Assembly (NCBI GenBank): GCA_013002305.1
Contig: JABDKG010000053.1
Span: 62,001 to 126,000, forward strand
DNA: 64,000 bases
Reading direction: 5' to 3'
Origin: Hellea sp.
GTDB lineage: Bacteria > Pseudomonadota > Alphaproteobacteria > Caulobacterales > Maricaulaceae
This document shows, one piece after another, positions 52,807 through 62,167 of the stretch (its first letter is position 1; every line of letters begins with the position of its first letter). The notes beneath the pieces were generated by a model. It was not told the DNA's origin. It saw only the letters and a list, made by a program, of their open reading frames with translations, and did not search any database. Made by a program: the position numbers and the translations under genes.

Positions 52807-54345
52807 CTACTCCGCCGCCGCTTTGGCCGTTCCCATAAAGTCTGCCGGGAATTGTTTTAGTGCTGATCGTACTGGCATGGGGGTCAAGCCGCCCATAGCG
52901 CATAAAGAGGCTGTCTCCATAAGATCGCACAAATCTTCTAAAACTTCCACATTTTTACTCTGTTCCTCGCCGCGCATGATTTTCTCGATGGTTTCCTTGC
53001 CGCGCACGGCGCCGATCCGGCACGGCGTACACTTGCCGCAACTTTCTATTTCGCAGAACTCCATGGCGTAACGCGCCATCTCGCCCATATTGGTTGCGTC
53101 ATTAAACACAACGAGACCACCATGCCCCATCATCGCGCCGCGCTGGGCCATACTTTCATAGCCCATATCCATATCGAATTCCGACGCGGCCACAAATGAC
53201 CCAAGAGGTCCGCCCGCCTGCACGGCCTTAATATCCCGACCAGATCGCGTTCCGCCGCCAAAGTCATAGAGCAGTTCATACATGGAAACGCCAAAGGCTT
53301 TTTCGACCAGTCCGCCGCAGGCAATATCACCGGCGAGCTGAAATGGCTGTGTTCCGAGTGAGCGCCCCTGCCCGAAATCAGCATAGGCTTTTGCGCCTTC
53401 AGACAGAATGTACGGCACAGCCGCTAATGTCAGGACATTATTGACGATAGTGGGTTTGTCGAACAGGCCTGATATCGCTGGGATCGGTGGCTTAACCTTC
53501 ACCTCCCCCCGCTTGCCCTCAAGGCTTTCAAGCATTGAGCTTTCTTCGCCGCATATATAGGCCCCTGCGCCCATACGGAGGTGAAGCTTAAACCGTGGAG
53601 AGCCGTCATCATTCCAGCCAAAAAACCCGGCATCTTCCCAATTCTTGATCGCCTGGCGCAGTGTGGTCGCTGCATGCGGATACTCAGAACGCAGATAGAT
53701 ATATCCAATGCTCGCCCCAATGGCGAGGCTGGCAATAACCATACCCTCGATAAGCGCATAAGGGTCACCTTCCATCAACATCCGGTCGGCAAAAGTTCCG
53801 CTATCGCCCTCATCGGCGTTGCAACAGAGATATTTTTGATCCGCCTCTTGCGCCAAAGCCGTATGCCATTTGATGCCGGTCGGGAAGCCCGCTCCCCCGC
53901 GGCCTCGTAGTCCCGACTCTTTGACCTGATCGACAATCGCCTGAGCATCCATTTTGAGCGCTTTTCCCAGACCAACCAATCCGCCATTAGCCTCATAGGC
54001 TTTAAGGCAAAGCGGATCGGTTACACCAACCCGCGCAAACGTCAGACGTTCCTGATTGGCCAGATATGGCATTTCCTCAGTCGGGCCATGACATAACGGT
54101 AAATCTTTGCCTTCCAGCATCCCTCCACCAACTAACCCTTGAACATCGCCAGCGGTCACTGGACCATAAGCCACGCGGCCTTTATCTGTTTCGACCTCAA
54201 CCAACGGCTCAAGCCACAACATGCCTCGTGATCCATTGCGGATGATGGTCGCGTCCGGCGCAGCTTTTGCTATGGCGTTAGCAACATCGTTCGCGCCCAT
54301 TGACAAGGCGGCTGCATCGCAAGGTACATAAATCGTTACGCTCAT
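52807..54345 (-). CDS. fdsB: Formate dehydrogenase subunit beta (NuoF-like FMN/NADH-binding)
   Basis: GLRGRGGAGFPTGIKWHTAL, NADEGDSGTFADRMLMEGDPYALIEGM, CGKCTPCRIG. Confidence 0.92.
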   Translation of the reverse strand: MSVTIYVPCDAAALSMGANDVANAIAKAAPDATIIRNGSRGMLWLEPLVEVETDKGRVAYGPVTAGDVQGLVGGGMLEGKDLPLCHGPTEEMPYLANQERLTFARVGVTDPLCLKAYEANGGLVGLGKALKMDAQAIVDQVKESGLRGRGGAGFPTGIKWHTALAQEADQKYLCCNADEGDSGTFADRMLMEGDPYALIEGMVIASLAIGASIGYIYLRSEYPHAATTLRQAIKNWEDAGFFGWNDDGSPRFKLHLRMGAGAYICGEESSMLESLEGKRGEVKVKPPIPAISGLFDKPTIVNNVLTLAAVPYILSEGAKAYADFGQGRSLGTQPFQLAGDIACGGLVEKAFGVSMYELLYDFGGGTRSGRDIKAVQAGGPLGSFVAASEFDMDMGYESMAQRGAMMGHGGLVVFNDATNMGEMARYAMEFCEIESCGKCTPCRIGAVRGKETIEKIMRGEEQSKNVEVLEDLCDLMETASLCAMGGLTPMPVRSALKQFPADFMGTAKAAAE

Positions 54346-54821
54346 GAGGATTGCTCCTTATGCGCCGCTGAAATGGCTTTTAAGCGGTCCAGATCAACCC
54401 GGCCGTAGAGGTCTTCATCAATCATGATTGCAGGGCCTAGCGCGCAATTACCTAAGCAATAAGTAGCCTCGAGTTTAACAGCGACAGACTTCTCATCTAA
54501 TTTGGTTTTGAAATGGCGTTCAGCACCCGCAATCAGATCATTTGCACCCACGGCCTGACAGGCTTCGGCTCGGCAGATTTTGATCGTCTGCATGGCGCCT
54601 TTTTCACGTTTATAGTCATGGTAGAACGAGACGACGCCGTGGATTTCCGCGCGTGAGATATTGAGTGAATAGGCAATGGTCCTAAGCGCGGCGTCTGTCA
54701 GATGGCCATGGGCGGCCTGAACGCCGTGAAGAATCTCCAATAGCTCTTGTGGGCGATCTCCATGATCGCGACAAATCTCACGTGCCTGTGCATCTTCAAT
54801 TGTATTCAATAAAGTCGCCAT
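54342..54821 (-). CDS. fdsG: Formate dehydrogenase subunit gamma (NuoE-like 2Fe-2S)
   Basis: KICRAEACQAVGA, ATYCLGNCALGPAIMIDEDLYGRVDLDRL. Confidence 0.9.
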   Translation of the reverse strand: MATLLNTIEDAQAREICRDHGDRPQELLEILHGVQAAHGHLTDAALRTIAYSLNISRAEIHGVVSFYHDYKREKGAMQTIKICRAEACQAVGANDLIAGAERHFKTKLDEKSVAVKLEATYCLGNCALGPAIMIDEDLYGRVDLDRLKAISAAHKEQSS

Positions 54822-54936
54822 CGACTCTCCCCAAGGCGTCCGTTCTCAAGCGGCATTAAAGGCCTTGTTTAAGTAGGTTCAAGTAATATCACATTGTATT
54901 AGTGTTCGCTATACTGAGCAAAAGTGATTGATATAG

Positions 54937-56064
54937 CTACGCCGTAAGTTGACGGGCTACCCAATGATGAAATTTGTGGGTTGGGCCGTCCATTACTGGT
55001 GAAAACTTACCTCCGTCAAACTGGATGCCGTGCCGTCCTTTTTGCATACCTTCGACGACGCCAATATCTTCTGCAAATACGCCCTGCCAGATACGGGCAT
55101 TTTCTTTGAGCATGTCTTGATTTTGAGGGCTATCAATATCCTCAGTGGCATAAAACAAGGCGACGCGCTCCAGAGTTTTCTCCGGACCTTGGGGCATCAA
55201 CAGCATGGCAAATGCATGGTCGCGATGGACACCGAATAAAACATTCGGGAAGTAGGAAATATATTCCGACTGCGAATTCCATATGTCAGAAAGGTTCTCG
55301 AAGTCTTTGAATTGTTTTCCTTTTTCATTCGTAAGTTGGCGATAATTTTCACTTCCTTGTCCAGCGTAACTGGCATGTTCGATAGGATAGTGAGCATCAA
55401 TCGGCGAGATTTCATTGAGCTCCGGATGGATCCACGGCAGATGATAGGACTCGCAGTAATTTTCGACCGCTAGTTTCCAGTTTGTTTTAAGCAACATATC
55501 GAACTGACTTGCCTCCCCGCCCAAATGGTAGGGTTGATCAAACTCGGCCCAGCGTTTTACGAGATGTTCATGAGCTATCTCAAATGCAGGCGCGTCGCCC
55601 GATATATTGACAAAGACAACGCCTTGCCAAACATGAGCCCGAACCTCAAATAGGCCTAATTCATCGGGACAAATATTTTTATGATCGTCAACGCCAATGC
55701 CTCCGACAGAGGGGGTTCGAACGAGATTACCGTCGTAATCGTAACTCCAGCTGTGATACGGGCAGCGGATCGGGCCGCGAAGATGACATGGCTCATCGAC
55801 TAGAATCATTCCGCGGTGCCGACAGGTATTTTGAAAAACCCTTAGTTCGCTTGCCTTATTGCACACTAATAATAAAGGCATGCCAAGGAACTCGACCGGA
55901 CAAACATCTCCCGGCTCGGCAACATCACTGATAAATCCAACTCCTGCCCAATTCGGGAAGAAAACCTTGTCCCGTTCGATTTTGAAATGATCCTGAGAAA
56001 TATAACAGTCATTCGGAAGACCACGCGCATCTTCAATAGGCTTTAAGACCGATTGTAAATCCAC
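54937..56064 (-). CDS. Rieske non-heme iron oxygenase alpha subunit (choline/betaine/carnitine monooxygenase-like)
   Basis: CRHRGMILVDEPCHLRGPIRCPYHSWSYDYDGNL Rieske motif; NWKLAVENYCESYHLPWIHPEL mononuclear Fe site. Confidence 0.83.
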   Translation of the reverse strand: MDLQSVLKPIEDARGLPNDCYISQDHFKIERDKVFFPNWAGVGFISDVAEPGDVCPVEFLGMPLLLVCNKASELRVFQNTCRHRGMILVDEPCHLRGPIRCPYHSWSYDYDGNLVRTPSVGGIGVDDHKNICPDELGLFEVRAHVWQGVVFVNISGDAPAFEIAHEHLVKRWAEFDQPYHLGGEASQFDMLLKTNWKLAVENYCESYHLPWIHPELNEISPIDAHYPIEHASYAGQGSENYRQLTNEKGKQFKDFENLSDIWNSQSEYISYFPNVLFGVHRDHAFAMLLMPQGPEKTLERVALFYATEDIDSPQNQDMLKENARIWQGVFAEDIGVVEGMQKGRHGIQFDGGKFSPVMDGPTHKFHHWVARQLTA

Positions 56065-56175
56065 GCTAGTCCTCCTTTTTCACTTTGCATAAATTAGCAA
56101 TGCAGGAAAATGCAAATAGCAAAATCGCTCATAAGCGTATGTTTTAAGGCAAGATAAGGCGGGTTTATCCTGTCC

Positions 56176-57150
56176 CTAAATCTCTTCGTCGTCCCATTTG
56201 AACATATCTTCGATCCACGGCACCTTATCGTAAAGCACCGGAACGCATTCTTCGCGCAAAATCCGCCGCGATTCTGCTGCGAGCTCTTTTGGGATTTCTC
56301 CCAGCGACCCTTCGCGCGCTAATAAATCAAATTGACGGCTGAAGCTGCCGCGCGTGATCGGCCGGATTTGTATCTGATCGAGCACATCGGGTTTTTCCAG
56401 CAAACATAGCGGTGTCGTAACTCCCCACCCGGCACCTCTGGCGACTGCGGTAGCTTGTGCCGGAGCGCGGTCAAATTCAGCGACATCGGGGAATTTAACG
56501 CGAAGGCGATTTAGCTGACGCTCAATTCGCAGTCCCATAGCAGACCGCAGAGATATCCGCAGAAAAGAAAGGTCTTCTTTGACACCCGTATGAAGATCCG
56601 TATCGCCTTTATAGTCTTTTGGGAAAATCAGGACATAGGGTTCTTGGAAAACGCGGTGACGCTCTATGCCCGCAATGTCTTCCATGACATTACTGCTTGA
56701 GAAAACAACATCAATATTATGGGCTAGAAAATCGGCACGATGAAACGGCGATAGACCGCTCCAAAATCGCCAATATCCGGACAAATCGTTGAGTTTTACG
56801 TATAATAATGGGCCCAGAGCCGCGGATAAACTATCTGACATGGCTACCGTTAATGAAGCCAAGCGCCGGCGTTCTTGAGTTTGAGTTTCACGCAGCGCTT
56901 CTTTGGTATCTTTAAGAATCTGCCGTACGCGCTCGAGTAATATGCGCCCAGCGGTGGTTAATACAATCGGCCGAACCGATCGATCAAACAGCTTCACACC
57001 GATTCCATCCTCAAGACCGGCGATGATTTGCGAGACAGCCGACTGAGTCATACGCAGGACTTTTGCGCTCTGCGTCATGCCGCTTTGTTCAGCAGTTACA
57101 ACGAAAACCTCTAACGATCGAAGATCGAAATGATTAGGAATTTTGTTCAT
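56176..57150 (-). CDS. LysR family transcriptional regulator
   Basis: LRSLEVFVVTAEQSGMTQSAKVLRMTQSAVSQIIAGLEDGIGVKLFDRSVRPIVLTTAGRILLER; start MNKIPNHFD. Confidence 0.9.
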   Translation of the reverse strand: MNKIPNHFDLRSLEVFVVTAEQSGMTQSAKVLRMTQSAVSQIIAGLEDGIGVKLFDRSVRPIVLTTAGRILLERVRQILKDTKEALRETQTQERRRLASLTVAMSDSLSAALGPLLYVKLNDLSGYWRFWSGLSPFHRADFLAHNIDVVFSSSNVMEDIAGIERHRVFQEPYVLIFPKDYKGDTDLHTGVKEDLSFLRISLRSAMGLRIERQLNRLRVKFPDVAEFDRAPAQATAVARGAGWGVTTPLCLLEKPDVLDQIQIRPITRGSFSRQFDLLAREGSLGEIPKELAAESRRILREECVPVLYDKVPWIEDMFKWDDEEI

Positions 57151-57290
57151 CGGGGGCACTCGGTGACGAATATTATTAGGACAGCTTATCATAACGGTTT
57201 GACATTGAAAACCATATGAATCGCGATACACCATTAAAATCTACAATAATATAAGCTACAGCGACGTCAGCATTAGTATAACTGGAGTCG

Positions 57291-58646
57291 TTGAGCATGG
57301 CTTTTCCGACAGACTGTAAATATGTGATTATTGGCGCTGGAATTCATGGTCTTTCGACGGCATACCATCTCGCTTTAGAACTTAAATCCTCCGGTAAGGG
57401 CTGCGGTGACGACATCATTGTCCTTGATAAGGGCGGAATCGCTTCCGGTGCTAGCGGTATAGCCTGCGGCGTAGTTCGCAATAATTATTACCAGCCCGCG
57501 ATGCGCGAATTGATGGCGCACTCCGTCAATGTCTGGGAAAGCGATCCGGAAAGCTATTCCTATCACCCCGTTGGATATATGCAGATTTCCTGCGAGAGCA
57601 TGCATGAAGATGTCTCTTCAATCTACCAGCAACAGCAAGCGATCGGCTATGACAGCGCGTTTATCGACGGCGAGGCTGATTGCAAGAGCTACATGAGGGC
57701 ACTTTTTTCCGACTGGCAAGCCGGTAACATCACTTCCGTTTTGCACGAGAAAAAAGGCGGCTATGCCAATAATACCAAATCCATCTACGGCCTCGCCGGA
57801 AAAGCCGAAGCCGAAGGCGTTCGCATCATTACAGGCGTCGAGGTAAAGGGCTTTAACCGCGTCAATGGTTCGTCCTCTGCCGTTCGAAGCGTCGAAACTA
57901 ATCGCGGCACGCTCGGATGTGACTATGTCATCGCCGGCGTCGGGCCTTGGGTCCGCGATGTTTGGAATATGCTGGAACTTCCCAAGCAAATTTCTGTCAA
58001 AAGCACTGACGGCATCGTCCACGACAATGTAGATATGTGGAAATATTGGCAGCTTGAAGAAGGCGTTCTTAATGTCGAGCCCGGCGAGTTTCTCACGAAT
58101 GATGGACGGCAGCCTCCGGTCATGCATGTCGACACAGATGCCCCGCTGTTATCGACGGTCGACGGATCCGTAATCGAAGATGGCGACATTTGGGGGCTTT
58201 ATTACAAGCCGGATTTTCATTTCGGAGGCATTCAGGGCGGGGCTATGCCCTACCCGGTTGAAACCCCGGTCGAAGAACTTCAGCTTGATCCCTATGGCCC
58301 AGCTAGCCCGGAATGGATTTCCTCGCCGGAATTTGCCCATATGTGGGTCTCAGCGTTGGCACATTGCCACAAGCGCTTTGAAGGCACGATGGGAAAATAC
58401 CACAAAGAACCGTCTGGCGGCGTCGGTTGCTTCACGCCTGATAGCTTTCCGGTCTTCGATGAGTTTTGCGAAAATGTTTATATTATCGCTGACTCTAATC
58501 ATGGTTATAAGATGCTAGGCGTTGGCAAATTAGTTGCCGAGCATATTATGGGCGAAACGTCGGCTTTTCTAAAGCCTTTTCGATTCTCAAGATATGCGGA
58601 AGGCGATTTGCACCCGACATCTAACAGTCCCTTCCCCTGGAGCTAA
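57291..58646 (+). CDS. FAD-dependent (DAO family) oxidoreductase, sarcosine/dimethylglycine-oxidase-like
   Basis: KYVIIGAGIHGLSTAYHLALE, VLDKGGIASGASGIACGVVRNNYYQPAM, GVGCFTPDSFPVFDEFCENVYIIADSNHGYKMLGVG. Confidence 0.87.
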   Translation: MSMAFPTDCKYVIIGAGIHGLSTAYHLALELKSSGKGCGDDIIVLDKGGIASGASGIACGVVRNNYYQPAMRELMAHSVNVWESDPESYSYHPVGYMQISCESMHEDVSSIYQQQQAIGYDSAFIDGEADCKSYMRALFSDWQAGNITSVLHEKKGGYANNTKSIYGLAGKAEAEGVRIITGVEVKGFNRVNGSSSAVRSVETNRGTLGCDYVIAGVGPWVRDVWNMLELPKQISVKSTDGIVHDNVDMWKYWQLEEGVLNVEPGEFLTNDGRQPPVMHVDTDAPLLSTVDGSVIEDGDIWGLYYKPDFHFGGIQGGAMPYPVETPVEELQLDPYGPASPEWISSPEFAHMWVSALAHCHKRFEGTMGKYHKEPSGGVGCFTPDSFPVFDEFCENVYIIADSNHGYKMLGVGKLVAEHIMGETSAFLKPFRFSRYAEGDLHPTSNSPFPWS

Positions 58647-58671
58647 CATCCAAGGAAAATCCGGAGCCAAT

Positions 58672-59787
58672 ATGAGCCAGACTCCCATCCTATCTGCCTC
58701 GCGCAGAATCCGCTCAACACCGTTTACGCGCCGCGTTACAGAACATGGTGTCAAAGGCTATACGGTCTATAACCGAATGCTCTTGCCGACTTTATTTGAA
58801 AGCGCGGAAGCGGATTATCACCACCTCAAGAAACATGTTCAGGTCTGGGATGTCGCGTGTGAGCGCCAGGTCGAAGTCAACGGACCGGACGCGCAGTCTC
58901 TGATGCAATCGATAACGCCGCGCAATCTTGGCAAAATGAAAGATGATCAATGCTATTATATCCCGGTCGTCGATGACAAAGGCGGCATGCTCAATGACCC
59001 TGTTGCGGTCAAACACGCGGATAATCGTTGGTGGATTTCGATTGCGGATTCTGATTTGCTTTACTGGATTAAAGGGCTTGCTTTGGGAAAAGGCCTCAAT
59101 GTCGATATTTTTGAGCCGGATGTATCGCCGCTTGGTGTACAAGGTCCAAAGTCCGAGGATCTAATGGCTAGAGTCGTTGGCGAAGACATTCGCAATCTCA
59201 GTTTCTTCCGGCATAGGACCTATCGATTTGGCGATCAGAATTTCCTGGTTGCGCGCTCGGGATATTCAAAACAAGGCGGATTTGAAATTTATGTCGACGG
59301 GTCAGAGCATGGCGAGATGATTTGGGATATGTTGTTCGAAGCTGGAGAAGAGTTTCAAGTTCGAGCCGGGTGCCCCAATTTAATTGAACGAATTGAAGGC
59401 GGGCTTATATCTTATGGTAACGATATGACCCGAGAGAATTCTCCGATCGAATGCGGGCTTGTCAAGTTTTGCCATACAAGCGCCATGGCCGACTGTATCG
59501 GCGGCGACGTGTTGATGGCCGAAAAGAAAAACGGTCCAAAACAGATCATCCGCGGCATCAAAATCGAGGGGGACGCGGTGCCGTCTTGCCACGGCCCGTG
59601 GCCGATCATTGACGCGTCCGGCGCCAAGATTGGGCAAGTCACCTCTGCGGCCTGGTCTCCGGATTTCGGTACAAATGTCGCCATAGGAATGGTCGACAGG
59701 GATCATTGGGATATAGGCAACCAAGTGTCGGTGCAGGCACCTGATCGCAACCGAAATGCGACGATTACATTTCTCCCGTTTGAGTAA
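58672..59787 (+). CDS. GcvT-fold protein, DmdA-like (putative DMSP demethylase / THF methyltransferase)
   Basis: GVKGYTVYNRMLLPTLFESAEADYHHLKKHVQVWDVACERQVEVNGPDAQSLMQSITPRNLGKM, ARSGYSKQGGFEIY, GCPNLIERIEGGLISYGNDMTRENSPIECGL, GQVTSAAWSPDFGTNVAIGMV; start MSQTPILSAS. Confidence 0.82.
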   Translation: MSQTPILSASRRIRSTPFTRRVTEHGVKGYTVYNRMLLPTLFESAEADYHHLKKHVQVWDVACERQVEVNGPDAQSLMQSITPRNLGKMKDDQCYYIPVVDDKGGMLNDPVAVKHADNRWWISIADSDLLYWIKGLALGKGLNVDIFEPDVSPLGVQGPKSEDLMARVVGEDIRNLSFFRHRTYRFGDQNFLVARSGYSKQGGFEIYVDGSEHGEMIWDMLFEAGEEFQVRAGCPNLIERIEGGLISYGNDMTRENSPIECGLVKFCHTSAMADCIGGDVLMAEKKNGPKQIIRGIKIEGDAVPSCHGPWPIIDASGAKIGQVTSAAWSPDFGTNVAIGMVDRDHWDIGNQVSVQAPDRNRNATITFLPFE

Positions 59788-60678
59788 TCATTTGTCAGAG
59801 CTGTAAGATTCGCCATAGTGCATCGGGGCGCGGATTTCGTAGTCGATCACCGGACAATTATAAGCGTCAGAGCGCGCACAATAGGGATTATAGGCGTAAT
59901 TAAAGTCTATGGTAACACTCTCGGGCGGAAAGCTCTCAAATCCCTGGACATCGACATAGCGCCCTACCCCGTAAGATTCATATCCGGTCGTTTCATCTAA
60001 AAATCCAGAGAATAAATAATTAATGTCTTCGGCATTATTGGTGCTGTTATAGAACGGCATTTTATATTTTTCGTCGTCGATTTGAAACTTTGCATGCCCC
60101 AACCTGTAATAGGCTTTGGTCAAGCCACGCTCTGTATCCAAAATTATTTTCGGCATTTCGGGATCAACTTCAAATGCGGCATTAATTACGCCTGTGGCGT
60201 CATAGTTAAAAAAGGAAAGGCCATCGAAGGTGTTGAGCGCTGCGGCATTGTCATCATACAATATCACCCGGGCGCGCTTTTCGTCATGAGTGATATTTTC
60301 AAGATTTATCCGCAACCTTTGGGTTTCGGATAACGCCATTGGCGGCGTTGGCAATTCCATTATTTGTGTCGGGGCTGTTTCATTTGTTGAGATAGTAACC
60401 GACCCGTTGATGAAAGAAATAATCTGTTCACTTTGACCGCTGTCATTAATATTGAGACCAAAACCGTCGGCTGATCTACTGACAAATATCTGGGACCGAT
60501 CCGGAATATATCGATAATCGACAGCTTTAAGAACGGCAAGATCGCTCTTGGAATAATTGTCATTGCCTGATATTTTCCAATTGATCCATTCCTCGGGTGG
60601 AGACTCGGATTCGGGCGCGTCGCTAGACTGACAACCTGTCACCATAATGCCTATCAAAAGAAGAGAAAATCTGGTCAT
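59788..60678 (-). CDS. Hypothetical lipoprotein
   Basis: Signal/lipobox MTRFSLLLIGIMVTGCQSSDAP; no family recognised. Confidence 0.6.
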   Translation of the reverse strand: MTRFSLLLIGIMVTGCQSSDAPESESPPEEWINWKISGNDNYSKSDLAVLKAVDYRYIPDRSQIFVSRSADGFGLNINDSGQSEQIISFINGSVTISTNETAPTQIMELPTPPMALSETQRLRINLENITHDEKRARVILYDDNAAALNTFDGLSFFNYDATGVINAAFEVDPEMPKIILDTERGLTKAYYRLGHAKFQIDDEKYKMPFYNSTNNAEDINYLFSGFLDETTGYESYGVGRYVDVQGFESFPPESVTIDFNYAYNPYCARSDAYNCPVIDYEIRAPMHYGESYSSDK

Positions 60679-60728
60679 TGCGCTCTCTAACTACTGGATT
60701 TAGTCGCGAATAGGTATTGTTTTTTCAA

Positions 60729-60787
60729 TATTATGAGAAATCTGCCCCGATTTCACGCCGGTATTATGAGAAATTCCAGAATTTCAC
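60729..60787. promoter_or_regulatory. Tandem operator-like inverted repeats upstream of radical-SAM/UdgX pair
   Basis: TATTATGAGAAAT-CTGCCCCG-ATTTCAC then TATTATGAGAAAT-TCCAGA-ATTTCAC; second TATTATGAGAAAT starts 33 bp after the first. Confidence 0.5.
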
Positions 60788-60916
60788 ACTGAAACAAAAT
60801 TAGCAGCCGTAATGAAAGTGTGATGATTTTAAGCTGCGGTTTTTGCAGCCAAAGTGTTGACTGATTTCCACAATGTTATAGACAGATGTTCACTTATTGT
60901 TCTCTGTTATACTTCC

Positions 60917-62167
60917 ATGGCCAAACATACCTTAATCGACAAGTTAGCAATCTTAGCGGACGCCGCAAAATATGATGCCTCTTGCGCTTCTTCCGGCACG
61001 ACCCAGCGCAATTCTCTGGGATCTTCGGGACTGGGGTCGACGGAAGGCATGGGAATTTGCCATGCCTACGCACCTGACGGACGTTGCATCTCTTTGCTCA
61101 AAGTTTTGCTGACAAATTTTTGTATTTTTGACTGCCGCTATTGTATCAACCGATCAAGTTCGAATGTAGAGCGTGCGCGCTTTACGCCTTCTGAACTCGT
61201 CAAACTGACGCTGGATTTTTATAAAAGAAATTATATTGAGGGACTATTTTTATCATCAGGTATTATCCGCTCACCGGATTATACGATGGAGCAAATGGTT
61301 GAGGTGGCGCGCATGCTGCGCGAAGACCACGGCTTTCGGGGCTACATCCATTTAAAGACCATCGCCGAGGCCGATCCGATGCTGATCGAGCAGGCAGGGC
61401 TCTACGCAGATCGCCTCTCCGTCAATATCGAGCTTCCCACAGAAACCGGACTATCATCATTTGCGCCGGAAAAAAGCGGGCACACGATACGAAAAGCCAT
61501 GGCGGATGTGAAGCTGCGCATCGACGAAGATAAAGCGGAACAGACATCTAAAATTATCAAACCCGGAAACATGGCGCCCCGGTTTGCGCCCGGGGGACAA
61601 TCCACCCAAATGATCGTCGGCGCAGATACCTCATCCGATGCCGAGATCATCAAGACATCCGAATGTCTGTATTCAGGTTACAAGATGAGACGGGTCTATT
61701 ATTCGGCGTATAGCCCTATTCCCGACGCATCGAGTGACTTGCCGCCTATTGCTCCGCCTTTGATGCGGGAGCACCGTCTCTATCAGGCCGATTGGCTTTT
61801 CCGCTTCTACGGTTTCAAGACCGATGAAATATTGTCGTCCTCTTCTGGCGGTATGCTGGATCTAGATATCGACCCAAAATTGGCATGGGCGCTCAAACAC
61901 CGCGACTGGTTCCCGGTAAATGTCAACAAAGCACCACGTCATTTATTGATGCGCGTCCCGGGCTTGGGTTCTATCGGCGTAAAGCGCGTTTTATCGGCGC
62001 GTCGACTGACCGCGCTTCGCCTTGATGATATGGCCAAATTGACGCAATCTGTGAAGAAAGTCCTCCCGTTTATAGAAACGCTGGACTGGAGCCCCGGCAA
62101 GCTAACTGACATGGCCAATTTAAGAGCCCGGTTCGCACCTCCGCCGGAACAATTATCTTTGATATGA
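60917..62167 (+). CDS. Putative DNA modification/repair radical SAM protein
   Basis: CIFDCRYCINRSSSNVERARFTPSELVKLTLDFYKRNYIEGLFLSSGI (CxxxCxxC), helix-hairpin-helix-like LMRVPGLGSIGVKRVLSARR; adjacent to UdgX. Confidence 0.88.
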   Translation: MAKHTLIDKLAILADAAKYDASCASSGTTQRNSLGSSGLGSTEGMGICHAYAPDGRCISLLKVLLTNFCIFDCRYCINRSSSNVERARFTPSELVKLTLDFYKRNYIEGLFLSSGIIRSPDYTMEQMVEVARMLREDHGFRGYIHLKTIAEADPMLIEQAGLYADRLSVNIELPTETGLSSFAPEKSGHTIRKAMADVKLRIDEDKAEQTSKIIKPGNMAPRFAPGGQSTQMIVGADTSSDAEIIKTSECLYSGYKMRRVYYSAYSPIPDASSDLPPIAPPLMREHRLYQADWLFRFYGFKTDEILSSSSGGMLDLDIDPKLAWALKHRDWFPVNVNKAPRHLLMRVPGLGSIGVKRVLSARRLTALRLDDMAKLTQSVKKVLPFIETLDWSPGKLTDMANLRARFAPPPEQLSLI

